DNA from: Ruminococcaceae bacterium UBA2719
Lineage (GTDB): Bacteria > Bacillota > Clostridia > Oscillospirales > Acutalibacteraceae
DNA length: 58,555 bases
Direction of reading: 5' to 3'
NCBI GenBank assembly: GCA_002353935.1
Contig: DEKP01000043.1
Coordinates: 1 to 58,555, forward strand
Shown: positions 33,424 to 41,633 of the stretch, one piece after another
Layout: every line of letters begins with the position of its first letter
Numbering within the stretch: position 1 is the stretch's first letter
Program-made: the position numbers and the translations under genes
Notes under the pieces: generated by a model
What the model saw: the letters and a program-made list of their open reading frames with translations, nothing else
Databases searched by the model: none
What the model was told of the DNA's origin: nothing

Positions 33424-34283
33424 ATTTTCTCCTCTAATCTGTTTGCTATATCTTTCAAATCTTCGTCAGAATAAAATTCTATGCTGATCATGCCGCCCTT
33501 TTTGTTTTTAGACGGCGTTACAATTACCTTTTTGCCTAGATATTCACTAAGCGTAAGCTCAACCTCGCTGAAATATGAAGATTTTGATATAGATTTTTTG
33601 CTTTTTTTAGGCTTGTCTTGCAAAAGCTTTTTGCACAAGCTCTCGGTTTCTCTAACACTGAGGTTTTTTTCTGCAACTTCTTTTGCAGCAAATAAGATAA
33701 GTTCGTCATTTTCAAGTGAGAGCAGTGCGCGCGCATGTCCGGCGCTCAGTTTATTCTCTTTTAACAGCTCTTTTACCTCATCGGGCAAAGCTAAAAGACG
33801 TATGGTATTTGCAACAGCACTCCTGGATTTTCCCACTGTTTTCGCTACTTGTTCCTGAGACAAACTATAATCATCTATTAAAGATTTGTAACCCTGGGCT
33901 TCTTCAAGCGGCGACAGGTTTTCCCTCTGCAGGTTTTCAATCAGCGCCAGTTCCATAGTCTGTTCATCGGAAAGCTCCCTGATCATAACCGGAATTTCAG
34001 AAAGCCCTGCTAAACGACTTGCTCTGTATCTGCGCTCGCCCGCAACTATCTGATATCCTCCGCCAATCAGCGGACGCACTAAAATCGGCTGTAAAACTCC
34101 GTGCTCTTGTATACTGTCACTAAGCTCCTTTAAGCTTTCGTCATCAAAATCTTTACGCGGTTGCGCTCGGTTTGGCTCTATATCTGAAATGTTGAGCATA
34201 ACAACTTCAGATTGATCTTCGGTTTCATTTTCAATAAAAATCGCGCTTAAACCTTTTCCCAGTCCGCCCTTTCTTTTGTTCAT
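33420..34283 (-). CDS. parB: Chromosome partitioning protein ParB/Spo0J
   Basis: 287 aa. N-terminal CTPase/ParB-N domain with GAGERRYRASR-like motif (VAGERRYRA, about 75-85), central helix-turn-helix that reads parS (SQEQVAKTVGKSRSAVANTIRLL), and a C-terminal dimerisation domain. It loads onto parS and slides as a CTP-dependent clamp, recruiting SMC. Two perfect parS sites are in this window (35139 and 37723). One nt separates it from the parA stop; the ribosome binding site lies in the parA end. Confidence 0.97.
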   Translation of the reverse strand: MNKRKGGLGKGLSAIFIENETEDQSEVVMLNISDIEPNRAQPRKDFDDESLKELSDSIQEHGVLQPILVRPLIGGGYQIVAGERRYRASRLAGLSEIPVMIRELSDEQTMELALIENLQRENLSPLEEAQGYKSLIDDYSLSQEQVAKTVGKSRSAVANTIRLLALPDEVKELLKENKLSAGHARALLSLENDELILFAAKEVAEKNLSVRETESLCKKLLQDKPKKSKKSISKSSYFSEVELTLSEYLGKKVIVTPSKNKKGGMISIEFYSDEDLKDIANRLEEKI

Positions 34284-34284
34284 C

Positions 34285-35049
34285 TCAACTCTCCTTTTTT
34301 ATAATCTCAGCAGCCAAATCCAAATAAGCCGCCGCTCCTTTATTAGTCTTATCATAATACATAATCGGCATACCGTATGAAGGCGCTTCGCTCAAACGAA
34401 CCGTGCGCGGTATTACCGTAGAAAACACCTTTTTGGGAAAATATTGCTTAACTTCATTTACAACTTGCTGGGTTAAATTGAGCCTTCCGTCATACATCGT
34501 CAGCAAAACGCCCTCTATATACAAAAGATTGTTTGTCTGTCTTTTTACTCGTCTGACGGTATTCATCAGCTGGCTTAATCCCTCGAGAGCATAATATTCA
34601 CATTGTATCGGCACAATTATACTGTCTGCTGCGGTAAGAGCGTTGGTTGTAATCAGTCCTAAGGACGGCGGACAATCAATAATAACGTAATCATAGTTTT
34701 GTTTTATCTTGAGCAACCCGCGTTTTAATCTGTTTGCACGCTCAGGCATGTCCATCATTTCAAATTCAGCAGCTGCTAAATCTATTCCCGAAGGCAAAAC
34801 ATCCAAACAATTGTATTTTGTATGTACAACGATTTCCTGAGCCTCTTTGTCGCTTACCAGCAAATCATAGGTAGTCGCAATAACTCCTCTTTTATCTATT
34901 CCCACTCCGCTGGTCGCATTTCCCTGGGGATCAACATCGACAAGCAACGTTTTTTTACCCTGAAAACCAAGCCCTGCAGCTATATTTACGGCAGAAGTTG
35001 TTTTTCCTACGCCGCCTTTTTGGTTAGCGACCGCAATGACCTTTGCCAA
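34285..35049 (-). CDS. parA: Chromosome partitioning ATPase ParA/Soj
   Basis: 254 aa deviant-Walker ATPase. The P-loop KGGVGKTTSAVN is at 10-21 with the signature lysine, and the Walker B region reads YVIIDCPPSLG. It drives origin segregation and regulates DnaA in Firmicutes. The start is TTG at 35049, with AAGGTGA 5 nt upstream. Upstream on the same strand lie a parS site (35139-35154) and a structured RNA with a terminator (35185-35345), so its expression may be attenuated. Confidence 0.97.
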   Translation of the reverse strand: MAKVIAVANQKGGVGKTTSAVNIAAGLGFQGKKTLLVDVDPQGNATSGVGIDKRGVIATTYDLLVSDKEAQEIVVHTKYNCLDVLPSGIDLAAAEFEMMDMPERANRLKRGLLKIKQNYDYVIIDCPPSLGLITTNALTAADSIIVPIQCEYYALEGLSQLMNTVRRVKRQTNNLLYIEGVLLTMYDGRLNLTQQVVNEVKQYFPKKVFSTVIPRTVRLSEAPSYGMPIMYYDKTNKGAAAYLDLAAEIIKKES

Positions 35050-35138
35050 AAAATCACCTTTTCTTCTTTTATCTATTTTTATTATTCTATCATATACAAA
35101 GAAACATTTAAAGTGTTTTTAAAAATTTATTTTATATA

Positions 35139-35154
35139 TGTTTCACGTGAAACA
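35139..35154. promoter_or_regulatory. parS site 1
   Basis: TGTTTCACGTGAAACA, a perfect 16-bp palindrome equal to the ParB-binding consensus. It lies 90 nt upstream of parA. Confidence 0.95.
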
Positions 35155-35184
35155 TTTTTTGTCGTTTTATGTAAGTCTACAATA

Positions 35185-35345
35185 AAAATCATAAAAAGCG
35201 CTAACAGCCGCGTGGGGTAATACGCGACTGTCAGCAAGGGGTTCAGATAAGGAAATGGGTATGAGTGGATAGATGCTTTCGCATCTTTGGGGAAAGCTAA
35301 TTAATGTGTCACTTTTTGTGACTGTTATCTAAACATATTCTATTT
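35185..35345 (-). ncRNA. Candidate structured RNA (aptamer-like) with terminator upstream of parA
   Basis: On the minus strand a 10-bp closing helix GUUUAGAUAA/UUAUCUGAAC (35325-35334 with 35241-35250) encloses two hairpins. These are GUCAC-AAAAA-GUGAC (35308-35322) and AGAUGC-GAAA-GCAUCU (35271-35286, GAAA tetraloop). Two unpaired purine-poor strands separate the helices. A 14-nt-arm hairpin (35200-35213 with 35222-35235, 12 pairs) and TTTTTATGATTTTT then form a terminator. A TATAAT lies just upstream, with a weak -35. It is either a leader/riboswitch of parA-parB-serS or an independent small RNA; no known family was recognised. Confidence 0.5.
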
Positions 35346-35604
35346 ATTATACTAATATTCAATAAAAAACTTTAAAACAGTTATTAGCGGAAATTCATGC
35401 GGAGCATGGATTGGGAGTCAGACAAGCTGATTCCTGTCAACCGGCTGTATTTTCGACACGGCTCAGCGCGTTAAGGAAAAGAGAAGCCACCGAACAAAGT
35501 CAAGAGTGAGTATATTCAATCACTCTTAGTGAGTACAACGAACAACGACGCCAACAAAGCTGTGTTTAATTTGCGCAATCAATGTTAAAGGTTTTTATAA
35601 AACA
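35346..35604. other. Non-coding stretch between noc and the parA leader RNA
   Basis: No ORF of note. Two hairpins are visible: AATTCATGC-GGA-GCATGGATT (35392-35412) and AAGAGTGA/TCACTCTT (35502-35509 with 35520-35527). Neither has a T-run on the minus strand, so the noc 3' end is not clearly defined. The GC content is higher than in typical intergenic DNA here, which suggests a further RNA. Confidence 0.4.
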
Positions 35605-36429
35605 TCAGTATGCAGCAAACTCTGTTGCTTTAGGAATTTTTACGGTGTATTCTATATAATCATCGGTTTCACTTTTTCTTGATATTGCGTTTATACCCGA
35701 CAGGCGCATTGTATCGACTGCCTTATTTATAGTATTCACAAAAATTCGAACGTCTTTAACTATTACTTTTCGCTGTAATTGAGGCTTTGGCGGCTCGCTT
35801 ATTGAGTGTCGCATAAGCACGTCCGTTACAAAAGCTTCGCTTTGATTAACGCCCATGTTTTCTGTAATTATATGGCTTAGCACCTCGCGGCGCAGCGAAA
35901 TATCATTTATTCTAAGCAACGCTCTGGCGTGCCGTTCCGACAGGTTTGCAGTCATTATCCATTCTTGCTCTTCAAAGCTGAGTTTTAAAAGACGAAGCTT
36001 GTTTGCAATTGTTGACTGTTTTTTGCCAAGCTTTATTGCTGCTTGTTCCTGAGTTAATCCATACTTTCGTATCAGTCGAGCTATTCCTCTGGCTTGTTCA
36101 AACATCGACAAATCGCTTCTTTGCAGATTTTCTATCAATGCATATGTAGCACTTTCTTTGTCATTGCATTTCAGTATAACGCACGGCACCTTTGACATTC
36201 CTGCCATAATTGCCGCCCTGAGTCTGCGCTCTCCTGCAATCAATTCAAATTCTGTTTGATTTATTCGGCGGACAACAAGCGGCTGCAAGATTCCGTTCTC
36301 AACTATAGATTGGGAAAGACTTTTAAGCTGTTCTTCGTCAAAATTCCGCCTTGGCTGAGTTTTGTTTGGGCGAATCTGAATTGTTGATATCATTAGCACC
36401 TTGTTATCGTTCTTTGACAAGAAGCTCAA
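35605..36429 (-). CDS. noc: Nucleoid occlusion protein Noc (ParB paralogue)
   Basis: 274 aa ParB-family protein. ParB-N motif IAGERRLRAA, a helix-turn-helix (LTQEQAAIKLGKKQSTIANKLRLL) of the Noc type, and a C-terminus ending YTVKIPK like B. subtilis Noc. Noc spreads on chromosome sites and blocks FtsZ-ring formation over the nucleoid. The gene order rsmG-noc-parA-parB is that of B. subtilis. Chosen start: TTG at 36429, which has AAAGGGG 8 nt upstream; in-frame GTG (36438) and TTG (36477) lack a spaced site. The recognition helix differs from ParB, so parS need not be its target. Confidence 0.88.
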   Translation of the reverse strand: MSFLSKNDNKVLMISTIQIRPNKTQPRRNFDEEQLKSLSQSIVENGILQPLVVRRINQTEFELIAGERRLRAAIMAGMSKVPCVILKCNDKESATYALIENLQRSDLSMFEQARGIARLIRKYGLTQEQAAIKLGKKQSTIANKLRLLKLSFEEQEWIMTANLSERHARALLRINDISLRREVLSHIITENMGVNQSEAFVTDVLMRHSISEPPKPQLQRKVIVKDVRIFVNTINKAVDTMRLSGINAISRKSETDDYIEYTVKIPKATEFAAY

Positions 36430-36535
36430 TGTTGTCACCCCTTTGTTCAGGTTGTCCCTGCAATATGATAATACCAAACATCAGGGGCGAACTTTGTCGT
36501 TATCGCACCGAATTTTATATATCTTTTTGAATGAA

Positions 36536-36583
36536 TATAAAAAAAACGCAGATTTTGTGTCGAAAACCTAAAAATCTGCGTTT
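36536..36583 (-). terminator. Terminator of mnmG-rsmG
   Basis: Perfect 13-bp stem AAACGCAGATTTT/AAAATCTGCGTTT (36544-36556 with 36571-36583) and a run of eight T on the minus strand (36539-36546). It separates rsmG from noc. Confidence 0.92.
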
Positions 36584-36602
36584 CATTTTTAAATATTAAT
36601 CT

Positions 36603-37319
36603 TTAAAGCGGCTTTGATTTTATCTTTGCGCTTGTCCTGGGATAATCCTTTTTTGTCGCACTTTTCTTATTTATAGCTACTATTGTACGTATTCCCGCAT
36701 CTGATAATTCAAATTCATTAATACTCGAGATTTTTCCGGACAATAAATTGATAGCCTCTTTAGCTTGAACAATTTCTTCTTCTGCACACGCTGCCTTCAT
36801 AGCTATAAAATATCCCCCAACCTTTACATACGGCAGACAATATTCGGACAATACATTTAACCTAGCTACTGCTCTTGACACTGAAAAATCAAATTGTTCT
36901 CTGTATTCTTGTTTTCTTGAACCTTCCTCAGCTCTCATGTGCACAGTTTTAACTTCTTCCAACTCTAATTTTTCACACACATCGGATAAAAAAATCAACC
37001 TCTTATTCAAGCTGTCAAGAAGCGTCAGTTTTATATCAGGACGAGCTATTTTTAAAACAAGACCCGGAAAACCCGCTCCCGTTCCTACATCAATAATTTT
37101 TGAAAATTTTGGAACATCTATATATTTTAGTATAGTCAAGCTATCACAAAAATGCTTCAAAGCAACATCTTTTGGCTCAGTTATTGCTGTCAAGTTTATT
37201 TTTTGATTCCATTGTATAAGCAAATCATAGTACGTACACAAATTTTCTGCAGCTTTGTCATTAATTTTTATATCGAGCAAATTTAACTCTCTGATTAGAA
37301 TATCTTTAAATTTCGCCAT
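36603..37319 (-). CDS. rsmG: 16S rRNA (guanine-527-N7)-methyltransferase
   Basis: 238 aa SAM-dependent methyltransferase that modifies G527 of 16S rRNA. SAM motif IIDVGTGAGFPGLVLKI, followed by LLDSLNKR and the VSRAVARL catalytic segment. Loss of this enzyme gives low-level streptomycin resistance in other bacteria. The ATG at 37319 lies 1 nt after the mnmG stop with CGGAG upstream; an in-frame start at 37334 would overlap mnmG by 14 nt and lacks a site. The C-terminal tail is Lys-rich. Confidence 0.96.
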   Translation of the reverse strand: MAKFKDILIRELNLLDIKINDKAAENLCTYYDLLIQWNQKINLTAITEPKDVALKHFCDSLTILKYIDVPKFSKIIDVGTGAGFPGLVLKIARPDIKLTLLDSLNKRLIFLSDVCEKLELEEVKTVHMRAEEGSRKQEYREQFDFSVSRAVARLNVLSEYCLPYVKVGGYFIAMKAACAEEEIVQAKEAINLLSGKISSINEFELSDAGIRTIVAINKKSATKKDYPRTSAKIKSKPL

Positions 37320-37320
37320 T

Positions 37321-39225
37321 TTAATCTCCGTCATTTGCTTTGTTTTCAGATTTATACTTCGTCTTAGCCAAATAAATCAACAGCACACTAATATCCGCAG
37401 GCGATACTCCGCTTATTCGGCTCGCCTGGCCTAAGGAACGAGGTTTTATTTTACCCAGTTTTTCCTGAGCTTCAAGCCGCAATCCAACTATCTTGCGATA
37501 GTCAATATCATCGGGCAAAAGCTTGTTCTCCATTTTTCGCATAGCTTCTACTGCTGCGAGCTGCTTTTTTATATATCCGTCATATTTTACAGCTATTTCT
37601 ACCTGCTCAAATATACTTTGATCTAGCTGGGGCCGTGTTGTATCAACATCTTTGAGTATATCATAACTCAGCTCAGGACGTTTTAACAGATCTATCAGCC
37701 TGATACCTGTTTTTACATCTGATGTTTCACGTGAAACAAGTATCTCGCTTAGGCGTTCTGATGGCGATATAACTGTGTTTTTTACACGCTGCATTTCACG
37801 CTCAATTTGTTCTTGCTTATTAAGAAAGCGTAAATAACGGCTTTCGCTAATAAGACCTAGCTTATATCCAAACGGAGTAAGTCTTATATCCGCATTATCC
37901 TGGCGCAAGATTAATCTGTATTCGCTTCTCGAAGTCATCATTCTGTATGGTTCGTTTGCGCCCTTTGTAACCAAGTCGTCAATCAATGTGCCAATATAAG
38001 AACTCGCTCTATCTAAAACAAACGGCTCTTTGTTTTGAACTTTAAGCGCCGCGTTGATTCCGGCAATGAGTCCTTGTGCCGCAGCTTCTTCATAGCCTGA
38101 AGATCCGTTGAACTGACCTGCGCCGAAAAGCCCGGGGAAATCTTTAAACTCTAAAGTAGCTTTCATCGACAATGGATCAACGCATTCGTATTCAATAGCG
38201 TATGCCGGGCGCATAATCAAGGCGTTTTCCAGCCCTTTTATAGTATGATAAAACTGAAGTTGAACCTCTTCGGGCAAAGAAGACGACATTCCCTGAAGAT
38301 ACATTTCTTCTGTATCAATACCGCACGGCTCAATAAAAAGCTGATGTCTGGGCTTATCTTTAAATCTTACGATTTTATCCTCTAAGCTGGGACAATATCT
38401 GGGACCTACACCCTCGATTTTTCCTCCATAAAGCGGACTGCGCGATATATTATCCAAAATTATCTTTTTTGTATTTTCATTTGTCCAAGAAATATGGCAC
38501 ACAACTTTGTTTTCAAGTTTTTCATCAGTATCATATGAAAAGGGAATAACCGGTTCGTCGCCTTTTTGTTCTTCCAAATCAGAGAAATCTATTGATGACC
38601 TTTTTACTCTTGCAGGCGTTCCTGTTTTAAAACGTCTGGTTTTAAGTCCTAATTTTCTAAGGCTTTCTCCCAAAAAAGTTGCGGGAAAAATCCCGTCCGG
38701 TCCGCTCTCATATGAAACCTCGCCAACAAAAATTCTTCCGCCTAAATATGTACCCGTGGCGATTATTGCACATTTGGTTTTAAATATAGCCTGCATTCTC
38801 GTTGTTAAAAGCCACATTCCGTTTTCATCGCGGTCAATATCAATAATTTCAGCTTGTCTTAAATCAAGATTTTCTTGCAACTCGAGCTTGTGTTTCATAA
38901 CAGCTGAGTATTTTCTTCTGTCTATTTGTGCGCGCAAAGAATGTACCGCAGGTCCCTTTCCGAGATTTAACATACGCATTTGCAGCATACAGTCGTCGGT
39001 TGTTTTTCCCATTTCTCCGCCAAGAGCATCTATTTCTCGCACTAAATGACCTTTTGCAGTGCCTCCTATAGACGGATTGCAGGGGCAGTTACCGACAGCA
39101 TCCATATTTATTGTAAAAACAGCAGTTTTGCACCCAAGCCGTGCGCTCGCAAGTGCTGCTTCTATTCCTGCGTGACCCGCACCTATTATACAAACATCAT
39201 ATTCTCCTGCAAAATATGTTTTCAT
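37321..39225 (-). CDS. mnmG: tRNA uridine 5-carboxymethylaminomethyl modification enzyme MnmG
   Basis: 634 aa FAD protein; with MnmE it installs the cmnm5 group on U34 of several tRNAs. N-terminal FAD motif GAGHAGIEAALASARLG, NPSIGGTAKGH, and the C-terminal helical domain ending in the segment with ASRISGVSPADISVLLIYL. Length is canonical. A parS palindrome is embedded in the coding sequence at 37723-37738, encoding VSRET. GAGGGA precedes the ATG. Confidence 0.98.
   Translation of the reverse strand: MKTYFAGEYDVCIIGAGHAGIEAALASARLGCKTAVFTINMDAVGNCPCNPSIGGTAKGHLVREIDALGGEMGKTTDDCMLQMRMLNLGKGPAVHSLRAQIDRRKYSAVMKHKLELQENLDLRQAEIIDIDRDENGMWLLTTRMQAIFKTKCAIIATGTYLGGRIFVGEVSYESGPDGIFPATFLGESLRKLGLKTRRFKTGTPARVKRSSIDFSDLEEQKGDEPVIPFSYDTDEKLENKVVCHISWTNENTKKIILDNISRSPLYGGKIEGVGPRYCPSLEDKIVRFKDKPRHQLFIEPCGIDTEEMYLQGMSSSLPEEVQLQFYHTIKGLENALIMRPAYAIEYECVDPLSMKATLEFKDFPGLFGAGQFNGSSGYEEAAAQGLIAGINAALKVQNKEPFVLDRASSYIGTLIDDLVTKGANEPYRMMTSRSEYRLILRQDNADIRLTPFGYKLGLISESRYLRFLNKQEQIEREMQRVKNTVISPSERLSEILVSRETSDVKTGIRLIDLLKRPELSYDILKDVDTTRPQLDQSIFEQVEIAVKYDGYIKKQLAAVEAMRKMENKLLPDDIDYRKIVGLRLEAQEKLGKIKPRSLGQASRISGVSPADISVLLIYLAKTKYKSENKANDGD
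37723..37738. promoter_or_regulatory. parS site 2 (inside mnmG)
   Basis: TGTTTCACGTGAAACA, identical to the site at 35139 and perfectly palindromic, 2.6 kb from it. It sits inside codons for VSRET in mnmG. Confidence 0.93.
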
Positions 39226-39274
39226 AGTGTTCCCTCAAAAATTTGTTTAATCTTTATTCGCGAATGTTTTTCAA

Positions 39275-39327
39275 GAAGATTTATTTACGTATGTTTTCTC
39301 GCGAAGATTTATTTGCAAGTATTTTCT
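39275..39327. repeat. Two imperfect 25-nt repeats upstream of mnmG
   Basis: Units 39275-39299 and 39303-39327 (both begin GAAGATTTATTT and end TTTTCT) match at 20 of 25 positions with a 28-nt period. A third partial copy with CGCGAAT lies at 39259-39270. They fall 50-100 nt before the mnmG ATG. Confidence 0.45.
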
Positions 39328-39407
39328 ATAAATTTTTATTACAAAGATAAAAATCTGTGTAAAAACTGCTTTGTATCATTTTTTACACAAAAAACGTCAC
39401 AGCAACC

Positions 39408-40772
39408 TTATTTTCCGACACAAAAAGTATGAAAGACCTGATCTATTATACTATCGGTTACATTTTCTCCCGTAAGCTCTGCAAGCGATGATATCGCGTC
39501 TTCTATACTTACCGTGACCGCATCGAGCGTTATACCCATATCAAGCGCATCTATTGCTTCTCTTATGCTTTTCTTTGCATTAAGTGTAAGCGATCTCTGG
39601 CGTTCATTATAAATCAAACTCTCGTTCTCGTCAAAATCGGTTATCTCACATACGCGTTCGATCTCTTTCTTTAAAACTTCAACATCATCAAATTTGGCGC
39701 TCATATAAACTTTACTTTTAACTTTACTTTCAATTTCTTTTGTATCAAGCTTTTTCTCCAAATCCGATTTATTAAAAATAGCAATTGAGTTTGTGCCGTC
39801 TATAAGAGATAAAATCTGTCTGTCTTCGTCACTCAAAGTCTCTGCCAAATCAAAAACGCATAATACCAAAGAGGCTGTTTTTAACCTTTCTTTAGCCTTA
39901 TCGACTCCGATTTGTTCTACCAAATCTTTGCTGTGCCTGATTCCTGCTGTATCTGATAGATTAAGAGTTATATTTCCAAGATTAACGTTTTCCTCAACTA
40001 TGTCTCGTGTAGTTCCCGGAATATCGGTAATGATACTTTTATCATACCCCGACAAAAGGTTCATCAAAGTACTTTTTCCGACGTTTGGCTTACCAACTAT
40101 GACAGTATTTATTCCGTCTTTGAGTATTTTTCCGTTATCATATTGTTCTAAAATAACTTCAAGTTTGTTTTCCGCTTCGGTTAAAGCTTCCTTTAGATTT
40201 GAAAAGCTTACCTGGGGTATATCTTCTTCAGGATAATCCGCCCAAGCGCATAAATGCGCCGCCTTTTGAGACAAGTCGCTTTTTATGTTTTGAATCCGTT
40301 TAGATAAAGCTCCCTCTTTAATTTTTACAGCGGCTTTCACAGCATTTTTTGATTTTGCATTAATAATATCCATTACCGCCTGAGCTTCAATCAAATCAAG
40401 TTTTGAATTCAAAAAAGCTCTTTTTGTAAATTCTCCGGCCTCTGCTGCAACCGCGCCGTTTTCAAAAAGAGTGCGCAAAACCTCTTTAGTAACACACAAG
40501 CCTCCGTGGCAACTCAGCTCAACTACATTTTCTCCTGTATAGCTGTGCGGTTCTAAAAAAACCGTAGCTATACACTCGTCTATCATCTCGCCGTTTGAAT
40601 ATATATTTCCAAAAGCTGCGGTATAGCCTTTCATTTCAAAAAGTTTTTTTCCGCTTTTAGCTTTAAAAACTCGATCACAAATTTCTATAGCTTTATTTCC
40701 CGAAACACGAATAACGGAAATTCCACTGTTTTGCATTGCCGTGGAAATAGCTGCAATTGTAGTATCAATCAT
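39408..40772 (-). CDS. mnmE: tRNA modification GTPase MnmE
   Basis: 454 aa; partner of MnmG in U34 modification. N-terminal tetrahydrofolate-binding domain (about 1-118), helical domain, and an inserted Ras-like G domain with P-loop GKPNVGKS, DIPGTTRD and DTAG. The C-terminal motif FCVGK supplies the conserved Cys. The ATG at 40772 has GGAG 7 nt upstream; the in-frame alternative at 40790 lies inside the terminator stem-loop. A strong terminator-like hairpin (40789-40812) sits immediately before its ribosome binding site. Confidence 0.97.
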   Translation of the reverse strand: MIDTTIAAISTAMQNSGISVIRVSGNKAIEICDRVFKAKSGKKLFEMKGYTAAFGNIYSNGEMIDECIATVFLEPHSYTGENVVELSCHGGLCVTKEVLRTLFENGAVAAEAGEFTKRAFLNSKLDLIEAQAVMDIINAKSKNAVKAAVKIKEGALSKRIQNIKSDLSQKAAHLCAWADYPEEDIPQVSFSNLKEALTEAENKLEVILEQYDNGKILKDGINTVIVGKPNVGKSTLMNLLSGYDKSIITDIPGTTRDIVEENVNLGNITLNLSDTAGIRHSKDLVEQIGVDKAKERLKTASLVLCVFDLAETLSDEDRQILSLIDGTNSIAIFNKSDLEKKLDTKEIESKVKSKVYMSAKFDDVEVLKKEIERVCEITDFDENESLIYNERQRSLTLNAKKSIREAIDALDMGITLDAVTVSIEDAISSLAELTGENVTDSIIDQVFHTFCVGK

Positions 40773-40788
40773 AATTTCTCCATAAGTC

Positions 40789-40812
40789 AAAAAAGGCGGA
40801 CAAAAGTCCGCC
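40789..40812 (-). terminator. Terminator-like hairpin between jag and mnmE
   Basis: Perfect 7-bp stem GGCGGAC/GTCCGCC (40795-40801 with 40806-40812), loop AAAA, with six T on the minus strand (40789-40794). It ends only 17 nt before the mnmE ATG. Confidence 0.88.
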
Positions 40813-40819
40813 CGATTTA

Positions 40820-41596
40820 TTATTTATCAATTCTGCCGTAAAGAGCAACGTCTGATCCTTCGTTTATTGGTTTTCTGTCAGCGTCTATCGTTTGTTTTTT
40901 TGGGCGGCCAGAACTATTTTTTTTATATGGTTTGCGTCCGCCTTTTGAATAATTTCTTTTGCTATTTGGATCGGGTGCAATTACAACATGTCTGGAAAGA
41001 TTTTCGCCCTCAGAATAAGATATTGCTCCGTTTATTTTTTGTACCGAAGTATGTATGATGCGTCTTTCATATGGATTCATAGGCTCAAGCGCACATTTTT
41101 TTCCGGTTTTTGCAACTTTTATAGCGAGTCTGCGACCCAAATTTTCTAAGGTTTTTTCACGCTTTTCTCTATAATCTCCGGTGTTGATACAAACTCTAGA
41201 GTATGAAGAATCTACTCGATTTGTAACTAAACAAGCCAGATACTGCAATGCGTCAAGTGTTTCTCCTCGTCTTCCTATGATAAATCCAACATCTTCGCCT
41301 TCAACATCAATATTAATAACATCATTTTCTTTTGTTGAACTGAGCGTTATATCTTCAAGCCCCATTAATTTAATTATTTCAGATAAAAATTCTTCTGCAA
41401 TCTGGTCAGGTTCTTGTTTTAAAGTGATTTTTACTTTTGCAGGACGTCCTCCAAAGATGCCAAGAACTTTTTTACTTTGCATTTCAAGAATTTCAAATTC
41501 AATTCTTTCGTCCAGCGGATCTACATTAAGCATTTTACAAGCATTTTCTTTAGCCTGATCTGTTGTATTTCCTGTAGCTATTGCTTCTCTTTTCAT
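40820..41596 (-). CDS. jag: RNA-binding protein Jag/KhpB
   Basis: 258 aa. Domains: Jag-N (about 1-55, ending KKVLGIFGGRPAKVKI), type II KH domain (about 85-160) with the GXXG-type loop IGRRGE, and R3H domain (about 160-215) ending HTSVQKINGAISYSEGENLSRHVVI. The C-terminal tail is basic (Lys/Arg/Gly). It binds RNA and affects cell division and envelope synthesis in Firmicutes. It is usually paired with yidC, as here (37 nt apart). Confidence 0.95.
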   Translation of the reverse strand: MKREAIATGNTTDQAKENACKMLNVDPLDERIEFEILEMQSKKVLGIFGGRPAKVKITLKQEPDQIAEEFLSEIIKLMGLEDITLSSTKENDVINIDVEGEDVGFIIGRRGETLDALQYLACLVTNRVDSSYSRVCINTGDYREKREKTLENLGRRLAIKVAKTGKKCALEPMNPYERRIIHTSVQKINGAISYSEGENLSRHVVIAPDPNSKRNYSKGGRKPYKKNSSGRPKKQTIDADRKPINEGSDVALYGRIDK

Positions 41597-41633
41597 GGTT
41601 TCTCCTTTTTAATATAACTATCTTATATAAATA

